A stretch of DNA of 64,000 bases. It comes from Meandrina meandrites. Its lineage: Eukaryota > Cnidaria > Anthozoa > Scleractinia > Meandrinidae. Each line of letters starts with the position of its first letter. Within the stretch, counting starts at the first letter, position 1. Positions 10,230 to 21,215 of this stretch are shown piece by piece. Location of the stretch: positions 42,574,395 to 42,638,394 of the forward strand of contig OY855905.1 in NCBI GenBank assembly GCA_963693305.1, given 5' to 3'. Made by a program: the position numbers and the translations under genes. The notes under the pieces were generated by a model. That model worked only from the letters and a program-made list of their open reading frames with translations. It was not told the DNA's origin and made no database searches.

Positions 10230-13200
10230 GACTACCATCGATTCCCTCCGAGGGTCGCACCATGGTGAACAAGACTGACACATTAAATCAGCAGAACAGC
10301 AGACATTTCGAGTGGTCGAACTTAGTGGGGTGAATGTATATTAGAGTAAATGTATAAAGAAAATAGTCGCCATGAGCTCCCAAAGGTGGTCGCTGCACAC
10401 GATTAAGAATAAGAATAAGAAATTGACTGAGCCAGTTTTTGCTCTGGGCAAAAACAACTGACCACAATAACGGGGTGGCCGAAAGGTGTCGTTTCACATT
10501 ACTATTTTTTAAACTTCATACACGCAGAAGGTCGGACGCCGTTTCCGTTAATTCATCAGTGGCATGCCTGTGATTGGCCCTAACTGGTGCATCGCATTTG
10601 ATGCAACCGTACACCCTAACTAAGTACGCGATTGATTCATTTTAAATAAAGTTAAGCCTCTACTTATAAAGCGCCTTTTTGCAATTCTCGAAATCGTTTT
10701 TGAGGTTTCTATTTAATTTGGTTCTCCTGACTGTTTAGCCAATCGGAATATAATGATGTTGATAAATTTCACCGGTGGTTGTTGATCTTTGAACTGACTA
10801 ACGAGAAGTTGGAGGTGTAACACAAAAGTTAACCTGAACTTTAGACAATGAAATGGAACGTTACGGATTTCACTATAGAAAAAAGGGAGATTTAAAATAG
10901 ATGTCGAATAGTGCGGTGCGAGAAAGTCTAGTCTGTTCACAGTCCTCTATTTTTTTCGTATATTTTTCTTCGACGATGACGTTTGCAAGCGCTTTTGAAA
11001 CCAAATCAAAGGTCTCCTTGAGACGACGAGTTTTTTGCATCAGGTGAATGCCGAAGTGATGGTAACTTTATAAAGTATCAGAATTTGAAGTACAGTACCA
11101 CCTGAAATCATGTGCACATCGGTCGCGGGTCTTTATGATGTAACCGCTGGTGATTATTTACTCGTTTTTTACCGTGAGTCACGCAATCCATTGTTATAAA
11201 ATTTAGTGCCTTAACTAATAATAGTAAACAAACCGCGGCGATAAACATTGCAAATTAACGCATATTTATTCGACTTGACATTTCGTATGCTAGACTACAT
11301 ACATTTTCAAAAGCAACGGTAAAAAAGTTTTGACAACTATTTATACATAAAACGGGGCTCTGGAACCTAGACTGAGAAAAAAAGATGATCTTCAGCAGTA
11401 ATCTAACATAACATAGTTAATTAACTATGACATTTAAAAAAGGTTTTAGCTCTTGGATAAATAAAGTCTCCTCTTAATTTTACAGTGTAAATCAGATTGT
11501 TGCAATCTGCTGTTGTTGATCTATAAAAAAAGATTCTACTTCAAACTGGTTACCCTAAGGGAATCATTGAGTTTGTGTTGCGAAAGAGTTGTTTTGTACA
11601 AATTTGCGTCTGTTTAAATCTGCGTTTTTGACAACTTCGTTTTCCAGGGTCTCTCTCTCCTGCCCCCTCCAGAGCGGGGGACAGGTTTCGTTTTCAACTG
11701 TGTTGCGTTGGCGCGTTTTTAACTGTTCAGGTGAGCACAGTTTCCTCCTTTTATAATTTCGGTTCGTTTTTATTTCGGTTGTTTTCAGTTGTTTGTATTT
11801 TAGTTTGACGTTATCAAACACTGGATCACTGTAATCGTAATAATTAAATCTATTTGACCTTTTCTTGAAAACGTCGTGACGTTCGCTCCAGCTCGTAAAT
11901 AACTTGAAGTAAAATTGTCTATTCAAGGGATATTAGTATTGAAACTGTTTCTGGCTAGTCGCATTCTCAATTTATTATGAATGTCTGATGTGTGCTATCG
12001 AAGTTGTTATGTAGCGTTTGATATGAAAAAGCAAGTCACGTTTTCAATTTGTTATTTAATGTTGTTTTACAGGATCTGCTAAGTGTTGACAGCTTTTTAT
12101 TGCAAACAATCGCCATCAAATATGTCAAACCGCAAGTGTTGACGCGTTGGTATTTCCTTGGAGTGACATATTCGTCTCCCACAGTGAAAAGTATTCCCTT
12201 GGGAGTTTACGAAAACTGACTGACCGATCCACAGAGTGAAATTAAGCCAACTACAGTATCCCAATTTGTAAAATAGTCGTAAAAACTATATAGCCAAATC
12301 CTTCTAATTGACTAGAAATCAGTGTATGATGATCTGTTTCATAGTGGTTTTTCGAGACCAGTGAGTCGCGACGAGCTCGGTCTCGTTTTACCGAACAGGG
12401 GTTGGAGCCCAGGCTCATGCAAATTTTCAAATTTTCACCGAGACCCCCGCAAAGTAGGCAAGATAAAAATTTTAAGAAATACCAGTCCCTTTCTCTTCCG
12501 GCACTGTCATACCTTCCTCTTTGTCCTGTTTTTTGTTTGTTTTTGTTTTGGTGTGATATTAAGGCTTCCTGAAAACCCATGTGTACAAACAAAATCATAT
12601 AAAATCAGCTATGTACATTATAACAGTTGTAACATATTCTTACCGCAAGGTCGAGTGAGCCAAAGCCAAGCCAAAATATCGAAATTATCCTGTTACAGCG
12701 TCCACAGCTAATCAGTCTATATAATACGCACTTGACATCAGTATGGAATTTTAACTAGAGTTTTTTACGTCTCAGGCCAGAGCTCTTTCGATGATGGTCG
12801 ATTGCCTTACCATGCTGAATCCAATGTACTCAAGTTCCCTGGGAGCTGAAGTATGGTCAAAATCTTGAACTCAGTTTTTCTCTTTACTAAGCAAGCCTGG
12901 ATTTCACTGACATACTTTCTAAAATGCAAGCGACAAAGGATATGTGTGGCCCACACTCAGTGGGAAACTCAAACTTTTAATTAAAACGTAACTTTTGAAG
13001 TTCAGGGACGGAGAGGAAGACGTATAACAACGAGATTATTATAAAACGCGAAAATATTATATGGTCTACCTGTCGCCGACAGCTTGATTAATTACAAAAT
13101 GTGACGCCTGTTTTTTTTTTCAGTTTGCGATAGGTTATTTCATTATAGAAAGCGGTCGACGCTGTTACAAACTCAAAATTTAACGATGCGTCTTATTACA

Positions 13201-14376
13201 AAATTCAAGCCGATATATGGTTTGATTAATTTAATGGATAACATAAACAATAAAATGTGCATTTGAGAGTTATTATAATATCACATATGAACAGTGCTAT
13301 ACCTGTGACTCCTGGTCTTGTAGCGCCGAGAAATTCAGCCACTCAAGCTAAGCGAGAATTTATCATTGCTGATTATTTCAGAGAGCTTGTAATATTTCTG
13401 CGAGTTATTAGCTTTATCACTGAACTTGCCTGCGCTGCACCGCTTGGCTCATTTGCTGACAAAAAAAATATTCCTTCACCTGCGTTTCTTTTCAATAAAT
13501 TAAAAATGGAATATACACAGATGTCATGCCGTTATCACTATGAACGAGGTAAAAGGAAGGAAAAATCACCGTAGGACTCAAAAGAACGGGATGGTTCGAA
13601 TTGTTAAATGGCAGATATGCCGAATTCTTGTCAAAATTAAAATCACGTCCATGACTACAAAAGGGGTACGATTAAAATTAAATAAGCTGTTTTTTCTACC
13701 TGCTTTGTTTAGGTTTATAACAAAACACTCTTCTCTACATGAACTTCTAATTATTTTCGTGGCAAAATGAAAAAAAGAAAAGTTTAGTGCTGATTGAAGC
13801 TCCCAAGACGTGAAAAGATATTACTAAGAAAAACAATTTTGGTTCTCAGAAAATTAAGATTATTAATCAAAAATTTGACCAACTAGTTTACTACCATGAA
13901 GAATCCGACTGAAAATCAAGAGAAAAAGATGAGGTAAGTTTAATTGAGTTACGTAATGACGTCATTTCCCATTTTACATGAGACCGAATAAAGAGATAAA
14001 TAATAGAGGTAATTTTGGAAAACACTTTCTGGATCTTTGAGCTGACATACTCATACTTGTCTTGACGTCTGCAAAATGTTAAAAACCTTTTTGAGAGCAT
14101 TTTTGAGAAAAATTAGGGCAAAGTTTTAAGGTGTTGAAATACAGTAAAAACATAACAAGATTTTCACTCAATTTAAATGCAATTTTACTGTCACGTCAGT
14201 AAAATATAACCAATGGAACGTGACGCTCGTTTTCTGTAAGCCTTTCATGGCAGATCCGTTTTCAATAAAGCTATATTGTAGGCAAGCTCCCAAGGTCAAG
14301 CAGACTGTTAGGTACATTTTATTCTAACTAGAACATTATGGCTTTGTTACCTCTTGCATATTATAACGATCAATAG
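10230..14376. other. No recognisable gene (4.1 kb)
   Basis: The longest open frames here (minus 11564-11926; plus 12322-12711) show no domain, splice context or second copy that would support them. No structured repeat was recognised. Confidence 0.4.
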
Positions 14377-14799
14377 CATTGGCCAAAAATCCCGGGGGGG
14401 GGGGGGGGGTGGGGGTACTCGGGATTTCAAGTGAAAGGATGATCGAATGGGGGCAAAAATCAAGACCCAAAAAAATCCCTAGGGCTCTGGACCAAAAATT
14501 GACCCCCAAAAAATCCCACGCCAAATTTCTTAAAAACATAAGAAATGAAATGCTTGTGTTTGTTCATTCATCATACCATCTCAATTTATCTTTCCCTCAT
14601 CCGGGTGATCATTTTAACAACACTAGAGGCACCCACCAAGGTACTACTACGAATTTTAGAAGTTTTAATACCCAAAAAATCCCTACTTAAATCAAGCCAC
14701 CCAAAAAAATACCCAAATCGAAAATTCCAAACCCCAAAAAATCCTTCGATCATCCGCGTCACTAGAAGTCCCGAGTATCCCCCTGGGCCAAAAATATAA
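14377..14799. mobile_element. MITE with ACCCAAAAAAATCCC internal motifs, copy 1
   Basis: The left end (TTGGCCAAAAATCCC, a G run, then GGTACTCGGGATTTC and GGATGATCGAATGGGGG) is inverted at the right end (ATCCTTCGATCATCC, GTCCCGAGTATCCCCC, TGGGCCAAAA). The inside holds about five spaced copies of ACCCAAAAAAATCCC. A second, left-truncated copy is at 24124-24577. Confidence 0.65.
14394..14409. repeat. Poly-G run (16 G) inside MITE
   Basis: A homopolymer within the left terminal repeat of the MITE at 14377-14799; its length is likely to vary. Confidence 0.8.
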
Positions 14800-15538
14800 A
14801 GCACTATTCATGGGCAAGAGACTACAAGTGTCATACTAAGCTGTCCTGTAGTACAGCTCTTTCTACTAGCTATCCCAGCACACAAGAGTCTAGCTGTAAA
14901 AGCTCAAACAAATTCTTCAGAGCTCACTTTGGTGTTCTGTTGTATAGCGTGTTTAGCACTTGTTATATTACTGTTAATATTTTCTCCTCCCTCCCCTGAT
15001 TATTATTTCCTGATTATCAGGAAAAGCATTCGATGGTAAAAAAAAAGGGACGGCGTTATATGAAAGCGACGGCGATAAAAGAAACAGAAACCTTTTTTTT
15101 TCGTTTTGAATTCTTGAGTTGAGAAATTGCTGATTATAATGAAAATGAATCGATGTGTAAGATATCTCATGGTATAATGATGTACGGTGGAGGGTGGTTT
15201 GGAGGCCTCGTGGCCTAAATCGAGTGGCTGGGTTCAATTCCTGGCTGACCTGAATTGTGTGGCTTTTATGATAAATTTCGAAAAACCTGAAGCCTGCAGA
15301 ACATGCGTGACTACAAGACTGGGATGATAAGTTTAAAACTCAAGTTTAATGAAAATTATCGAAAAGTTACAAATTGAGATGCACCAAAATCTACAATAAA
15401 GTTGTTTGGTATTGACAACTTTCTTGCTTTAACTTGAATTCGTTTCTAAGTGAAAATTACAACTAAACAGTACAAATAACACGGCTTTCTTGTGCAGCGA
15501 GTAATACAGGTTTTCCTTCTTATTCGAAGATGAAAATC

Positions 15539-15544
15539 TTTATT
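15539..15544 (-). promoter_or_regulatory. Polyadenylation signal AATAAA
   Basis: TTTATT on the plus strand is AATAAA on the minus strand, about 46 nt after the LU stop codon at 15590. The other two copies of this block have GATAAA at the equivalent place. Confidence 0.5.
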
Positions 15545-15589
15545 ATGGTGCAATGAATACGTCAAACAGGAAAAGGCTTGGTCTGCGGC

Positions 15590-15930
15590 TTACATCAGTA
15601 GTGCCAGGCCAAGAGCAGAGCACACGGTCAACATTAAGATGCTGAATGAGAGAGGTGAGCCTGCGTTGCATTCGTCATCGGTACAGCAGCCAACCTTGCA
15701 ATCCACTTCGTCATCAACATTGTCGCAATAGGTTTGCGCCACATCACAGCCAAACTGATTGGTGCAGGAGTTCCTCACGAAGGTACTGCCATCTTTATGG
15801 AGCCAGGTCCTCATGCACTTGTCTAACCCTGAAGAACACTCTTTCAGGTACTTGTCCTTGTTGCCCTGAAGAGTGCTTTTGCTGCAATCGTCTTCATCGC
15901 CATCGCACTTATAACACTTCAAAGCAAGAG
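15590..15930 (-). CDS. LU (Ly6/uPAR) domain exon, GPI-type tail; orphan E2
   Basis: The exon starts after the acceptor TTCTTTATCAG with two nucleotides that complete a phase-1 codon. It then encodes ALKCYKC and a domain with 12 cysteines, ending KVGCCTDDECN, the CCxxxxCN signature of three-finger LU domains. A hydrophobic tail (SFSILMLTVCSALGLALLM) follows and suggests GPI-anchor addition just after CN at AGS. The frame is open from acceptor to stop. No signal-peptide exon was found between it and the next E2. It either pairs with the E1 at 28831-28882 by skipping the frameshifted copy at 25349-25688, or it is an orphan. An apparent in-frame Met upstream of the acceptor lies in intron sequence and is not used as the start. 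Expected product: an extracellular surface protein. Confidence 0.7.
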
Positions 15931-16446
15931 CTGATAAAGAAGGAAAAAAAAACATTAAAAAACTTTCACTAGATGATATTTCATACAGGTTACATATTTC
16001 ATATTGGTATACGAAATATGAAGATTGTCTTCATTTGTGGTGGCATATATTTCATATAGGGGTATATTTACAGGCCTGAACAATCGATGGAAACATAAAG
16101 CTGCCGCCCCAGACCCTCCCCCTGCGTGGTCCCTGATCAACAGTCACACGAAAAGAGTCCCGGCGATTGTTATCGATTTCTATTGGTTTTCATGGATTAG
16201 CATCTTACAGTTGTGGAAGGCTCATCATCTTTCCCGCCATATATGCCAGCTTGTACTGGAATTAAGAGGAACCCACTCGATGTTGTTGCAAACAAAACTA
16301 GTTGTTGCTCGGGGATTAAGTGCGCTCGGAAAAAGGATTCAACGAAACATATGAGAAACCAAGCCAAAGAAAGCTACCTGTATCTAGTCGTTTATTATTT
16401 CATTTGTGCGATCACCATCCGACTGCATGGTCCCAAATCATACGGG

Positions 16447-17450
16447 TTGAAAAGGTGTCGGGGTCTTAACCTCTTATTACGCTGTAATTATGATGTGAAA
16501 TTCCTGAGGGACCTTGATATACCTCTCTATTACAAACAAAACCTGCACTTTTTCCTAAAACTCAAAAATCATTAACAATTCGAAGGACGAACAGGAGATG
16601 ATTCTTTTTAATAACAAAAATATTCTCATTGATGGGAAGTCTATTTACTACCAAGGCTTGGTTTAAAAAAGTTGTCCTTACTTTACATGATGTCATTGAC
16701 ACCAATGGGAAATTTATGTCATTTGAACGCTTCCAACATGTATACGGAGTTTATTGTAACTTTCTCCAATATCTTTAAGTTCTATCTGCAATATCGAGGG
16801 CTTTACTTGAAAAAGGCAAAGGGCGAGACAAGCCCGACGCTACTCTGTTTCAACTAACACCGCTCTTTACCATCGAGCTATTGAAACTTAGATCTAAAGA
16901 CTGTTACTGGTTCTTCCTTAATAAAAGTGCCAGGCCATTGAACCATCGAAATGGGAACGTGGCCTTGCTCCCGCGGTCTTGCCTTGGAGTGAAATCTTTA
17001 ACAGAGTGAAGATCATTTGTAAACAAAATCACCTGAGAGATTCTATAAGCTGATCAATCGTATCGTAGTAGAAAGAGCTTAGTCTCTATGGGATTACAGA
17101 CAATAATAAATGCTTTTATTGATTCAGCTCCACATACATTTCAAACCTACAGTCATACAATATCTTTTCATAGCAGAGTGTTGCACTCGTTCAATGAGAT
17201 CAATGACACCTCCGTTTCTCCGGCTAACTACCAACTATTCTTTGGTTTACCGTGTTTGAAGGAAAACATTCACAAGAAATTAAGAGCACATGTTCACAAG
17301 AATCAAACAATATCGAAAATTCTTGGCAAGTGTCGAAAAATGGATTTCGCTTATATTCTTACCATAGGAAGGTCTTTGTGTGAAACAAATACCAGTATAC
17401 TTAGTTTGGCTGAATATCGATTTGTTTTCGATAAAATCAATAATCCTTGA
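16447..17450 (+). pseudogene. L1/Tx1-like LINE ORF2 3' part, broken
   Basis: The first frame (to 16575) encodes GLNLLLRCNYDVKFLRDLDI, shared with the fuller copy at 52784-54161. Frameshifts and stops follow. Then 17088-17450 encodes the tail (FHSRVLHSFNEINDTSVSPA...IHKKLRAHVHKN), which has the layout of the region after the reverse transcriptase in L1-like ORF2 proteins. The polymerase domain itself is absent. This is a dead 5'-truncated copy. Confidence 0.65.
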
Positions 17451-17947
17451 AAATCACCATATTGCCACTTTCGGAGCTCAAAATTTATGACGAGTTTCGT
17501 AGCTTCGCGTGAAAAAATAAAGCACTCTGGAGGGAAAATACCGGCCAAATGTTGTAGAATGACATCAAATAAGTACGTCGAAAGCAATTTTAGTCCTTCG
17601 TGTCCTTTTATTTACAAAATATAATTAAATTCATTTGACACACTTTTAATTTGGTTCAAAATATGTCAAACTTATCGTCTAATTTAAGTATGTGCGAAGC
17701 GAAATAATTGGTCACAAATTCCGTATTTTCAAGTCAAAGGACTGATCTTTACGACTTTAGGAGGACTAGTTGGGGAAATCAGGATTTTGTGCGATGCTTT
17801 CGAATTTCCAAGTTGCCTAAAATTCGTCAATTTAACTAATCGTGGAGATCTGCCGTTTATGCTGGTTTATGTAAACATTTCACGCAAAGGTTGAATTCTT
17901 CCCGACGCGAACTTAACTGTGCCTTATAAAAACGTCGACAAGCTTAC

Positions 17948-17987
17948 CTTGATGTTGCTGAAGCATTTTAAGCGTTGTATTCTTCAT
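17948..17987 (-). other. Possible small 5' exon with phase-1 donor
   Basis: On the minus strand ATG is followed by 12 codons (MKNTTLKMLQQHQ) and a donor, G|GTAAGC. The same 40 nt with an intact donor occurs at 54650-54689 in the second copy of the block. The phase fits the downstream LU E2 exons, but the peptide is not a signal sequence. It may be chance. Confidence 0.2.
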
Positions 17988-18112
17988 TCACGATAAAACC
18001 GAAACCCGCGGTGAAGTTAGTTAACCGATTTTCTCGACGCCATGTGTCATTAAAACGGAATCCGCCAGGACTTCGAGTAGTTGTTGGACAAAATTATGTA
18101 CCAAAATTATAT

Positions 18113-18365
18113 ACACCTTATTGCAAGCTTTTGTGTTACTGCTTCAAATATCTTATCAAAAGAAATCTTTTCTAACAACACCAAACATCTAAAACCGATT
18201 TCGAAGTTCCGCTGAATTCCACTAAAACGCTTAAAAGACGTTATTTACACCTTATTGCAAACTTTTGTGTTACTGCTTCAAATATCTTATCAAAAGAAAT
18301 CTTTTCTAACAACACCAAACACCGAAAACAAATTTCGAATTTCCCACTGAATTCCAGTGAATTGC
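18113..18365. repeat. Tandem duplication, unit about 131 bp
   Basis: TACACCTTATTGCAA and CTTCAAATATCTTATCAAAA occur twice, in units starting near 18113 and 18244, with a few substitutions. Present only in copy 1 of duplication A. Confidence 0.8.
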
Positions 18366-18563
18366 TTAGAGAGGATTTTACAAAATGGCTGCACGTGAGA
18401 ATTTGCCTATACCTTGTGAACTTTGAAATCCATTTTCTAAGACTCTGATAAGAAGTTGTTGTCGGTGTTATCAGGGATTATTACTTACATCTTTACCTTT
18501 TATTTAGGGTAGAAAATAACGCAATAGGATTTAAATTATTCTGGTACTCGATTTTTGTCCAAC

Positions 18564-18953
18564 TTAAAGGGACACTGTCACGGATATTTTTTGGCTTTTT
18601 TAGTAAAATGGCGCCAAAATTACGACTTAGTAGTTTCAACCATGCAGGAAATGCTCCTAGAACGTAAAGGGAAGGATATCTAGCAAATTGTTTAAACAGA
18701 TGATGACCGTAAATGGTTTTCATCAATTTTTCCAAACCACAAGGACAAAACTTGAAAAAGTCAGGCTGACTTTTTCAAGTTGAGATCAAAAGCTCCCGAT
18801 GATATCACAGTGATATCACTCTATATTTAGTTTCAATACACTGGTATAGTAATTTTAAGAAAACTTGACCACTGTTAATAGGTTTCCAGTGGTGTAAACA
18901 TGTTTTTGGGCTGCTGAATTTTTGAAGTTATGCTTGTGACAGTGCCCCTTTAA
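18564..18953. mobile_element. TTAA-flanked MITE, complete (390 bp)
   Basis: Left end TTAAAGGGACACTGTCACG; right end, inverted, TTTAAAGGGGCACTGTCAC. Both are bounded by TTAA. A perfect palindrome with 15-bp arms sits near the middle (18750-18780, ACTTGAAAAAGTCAG and its inverse). A relative of 381 bp lies at 58182-58562. Confidence 0.75.
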
Positions 18954-20350
18954 ATAAATATTACTCGACGTCCTGGTGTCCTCGTCTTGAAGTGACATCT
19001 CTTTTTCATTCGTTCTTGAAAACGTGCCAGTCGCAAGTGATCAACGTAACAGCCATACATAGTATTTATGCTTTAAATCAGTTTCGAACTGAGAAGCAGA
19101 GGCAGATAAACCGGTTCAGGAGACAAACCATCATTTCAAAAACCGCCATTTGTCCCGAGGCAGCTAATTTATTCACAAGGACAATTTCACCTGAAATTGA
19201 TAACCACTGCCGTGACAAAGTAAGAAGCAAGCACCGTACCTTTTTGGTATCTGGTTAAGGTATTTTGTTGTTATTATTTCAATTTGAGCTTAAAATGACA
19301 CACAGTTGGACTGACCACAAAAAGAAATTTCAATCAGTTCATATAAACCACCGTTTGCAAAAGTTGCTAAATGGTTGCGCGTCAACGCTTTTTACTTCCG
19401 GGGCGGAAGTTCTTCTGTTGAGTTGCTGCGCTTTTCCTCATTTTTACGACTATTTTGCATTTTTCAAAATAGGAGTATTGATGGGGGATTTGCGTTCCTT
19501 TTAAAGTTCCATCCATCCTTTTAAAGTTTTTGCATTCCTGTTAAACTATTAATTTATGCATTAAATTTGTATTAAACGCGTCTTCCCGTGCCTCCCCTGC
19601 TACGTATCGTTTTGCACCGAAGCCGTACTATTGTGTTCTGTTTATATACTTGGGGGATAGGACAGAGGCATCTGTTTGCTCTTCGTTTAATCGATAATCC
19701 AGATGAATTAATTGTTTGAACATTCGTAAGTAGTCTTCGTAAACGGGGTTGACAACTTCAGTTACGTTTCAGTTACTACAAAGTTTGCATTTTTTAACCG
19801 TACGTTTCGAAAAGCGTCGTGACTAAATTCAAAGGAATTTAATTTACGTCGAGGTGGCAAATAATGTGAATCTTCTCGAATCTTCACCAAAATGCAACCG
19901 GGGATCTTCATCTTTCCTTTGTCCTTTATCCCGATGGGGGAATTTTGCTGAAAACAACAAGAGATAAACCCGGGTATAAACTAGCTAATAATATTTCCAT
20001 TTTCATCGGAGCTCATCCCTGAGTACGTCTTCTTCGTCGATTCTTTCAAATAATGCTTCCTATTTTACGGTGAGTTTTTGTTCTTGCAAGCGTTATTACT
20101 GAATTGTGCTCGTTAAAAGTAGGTAGAGTTTGACTCCTTTTGGAAAGTGAAAGTGCATTCACCACATCTTTCGTAAAGACGTGGCACTCTTTGCAGCACC
20201 TCGGCGAAAATCATGCTTTCCCCTAGCATCCTTGAACTTATTGATTAACGACCAGTGCTTGCCCGAGGCTTATATTTGTGACCCTCCACGGGATTTGGGT
20301 TACTTTGGTGTTGACACGCGCACGACACGTTCGCACGGTAGGACAAAAGA

Positions 20351-20638
20351 GACACGGTTTAACACGGAACAACCGTGTCAGGATATTTCCTTATTAATTT
20401 TTTTTTGTTCCATACAGCACGTTACAAACAAAGGAATGGACAATGGTGCGTGTCAGTACTTGCAAACAAAAGCTACTGTGCGAGACCGTGCGAATAAAGC
20501 ACGGTTTTGTGCGAAAACATACACGCTTTTCGTGCGAAAACACACGCTTATCGTGTGAAAAACACACGGGTACCGTGTCAATAACATTTGCTTACAGTGT
20601 CAACACACACTTCCCTGCGAACACGCTTAACGTGCAAA
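20351..20638. repeat. Array of short CACG...CGTG hairpins
   Basis: Several short inverted repeats share the same arms: GACACGGTT/AACCGTGTC (20351-20379), CACGCTTTTCGTG (20522-20534), CACACGCTTATCGTGTG (20541-20557), ACACGGGTACCGTGT (20564-20578) and CACGCTTAACGTG (20622-20634). No frame, tRNA or known repeat explains them. It lies in the gap between duplications A and B. Confidence 0.65.
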
Positions 20639-20688
20639 GGGTTGTTTTCGGTTTCAGACAGAAGTAAGGAAAATTCTTAGCACACTGT

Positions 20689-20708
20689 CCCCCCCCCCCC
20701 CCCCCCCC
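20689..20708. repeat. Poly-C run (20 C)
   Basis: An uninterrupted homopolymer between the CACG/CGTG hairpins and the TIR element starting at 20725. Confidence 0.9.
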
Positions 20709-20991
20709 ATTGACACTAGATGCCTAAAGTTGTGTTCACATTTAAGCCGAAACATGTTTAGAATAAACATGTTTCACCTAAACATGCTTGTTATTGTATT
20801 GTTCACATGCCTAGTGTGTAATTTATGCGGTTTTACGGTTCTTGCATAAATCTTGTACTAAACCGAAAAATATAGCTCGAAATTGCAATAAAGTTTCCAT
20901 GAAATCTTTGTCTTTCTATGTATTTTGCAGCCCTTCGATGGAGCAGGGCTTTCAAACGTTTAGCAAGGAGACAGTATTGTCAGTATTTACT

Positions 20992-21215
20992 CTATCTTCG
21001 GTAAAAGAATATTTTTTTGTGAAGTTTGTTTTTGTATTGCAATGCTGTGCGCTTGTATCCGCCGTCGTGAGCATTCGTGGCTATGTTCTGCCAAATACTC
21101 TGCTTTCTACCCATCGCCGATAATTCCTGTTGTATCGATTCATTAGCCCATATTTTAAATAAACATTTGGTCCCATAGAAGCTCAAAGAAGGCCCAATTT
21201 TGAAGCTTTTGGGCA
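20992..21215 (-). pseudogene. Myb/SANT-like DNA-binding domain fragment
   Basis: The frame encodes LFKIWANESIQQEL, then IWQNIATNAHDGGYKRTA and LQYKNKLHKK. This matches the layout of the Myb/SANT-like domain (IW..E.I...L, W..IA..M...GY.RT..QC..K...L) found in PIF/Harbinger transposons and genes derived from them. The 5' part is split off by the nested element at 21216-22319; an ATG-bearing start (MAEMRRGGE) lies on its far side near 22330-22362 but in a different frame. The gene is broken. Confidence 0.6.

Larger units (their letters stand above)
14429..16446. repeat. LU block, copy 1 of 3
   Basis: Matches 24124-26373 over nearly its full length and 31405-32766 over the LU exon part. It carries the 3' flank, E2 and 5' intron flank of an LU gene. 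The match to copy 2 stops exactly at CATACGGGTT (16437-16446), where LINE-bearing sequence begins in this copy. Confidence 0.8.
16447..20277. repeat. Segmental duplication A, copy 1
   Basis: Matches 53173-56052 closely along its length, except that about 920 bp (18056-18975), containing a tandem repeat and a MITE, is present here and absent there. It contains LINE remains at the left and unrecognised sequence to the right. The homology starts at TTGAAAAGG in both copies. Confidence 0.8.

Noticed and set aside
11564..11926. 120-codon minus frame, Lys/Asn/Arg-rich
   Set aside because: No recognisable domain, second copy or clear splice context; composition follows the AT-rich DNA.
12322..12711. 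129-codon plus frame with a Phe-rich stretch
   Set aside because: Low-complexity T-rich DNA explains the hydrophobic run; no domain.
15590..15955. Start codon before the LU acceptor (MFFFPSLSA...) taken as a signal peptide
   Set aside because: It is the polypyrimidine tract and acceptor of an intron. The in-phase 52-nt exons with real signal peptides and matching donors explain the gene better.
15646..15972. Plus-strand frame opposite the LU exon (similar frames at 25405-25692 and 31966-32352)
   Set aside because: Antisense shadow of the LU coding exon; cysteine-rich only because of the opposite strand.
17351..17587. Minus frame conserved at 54062-54259
   Set aside because: Lies antisense to the end of the LINE; conservation is explained by the block duplication.
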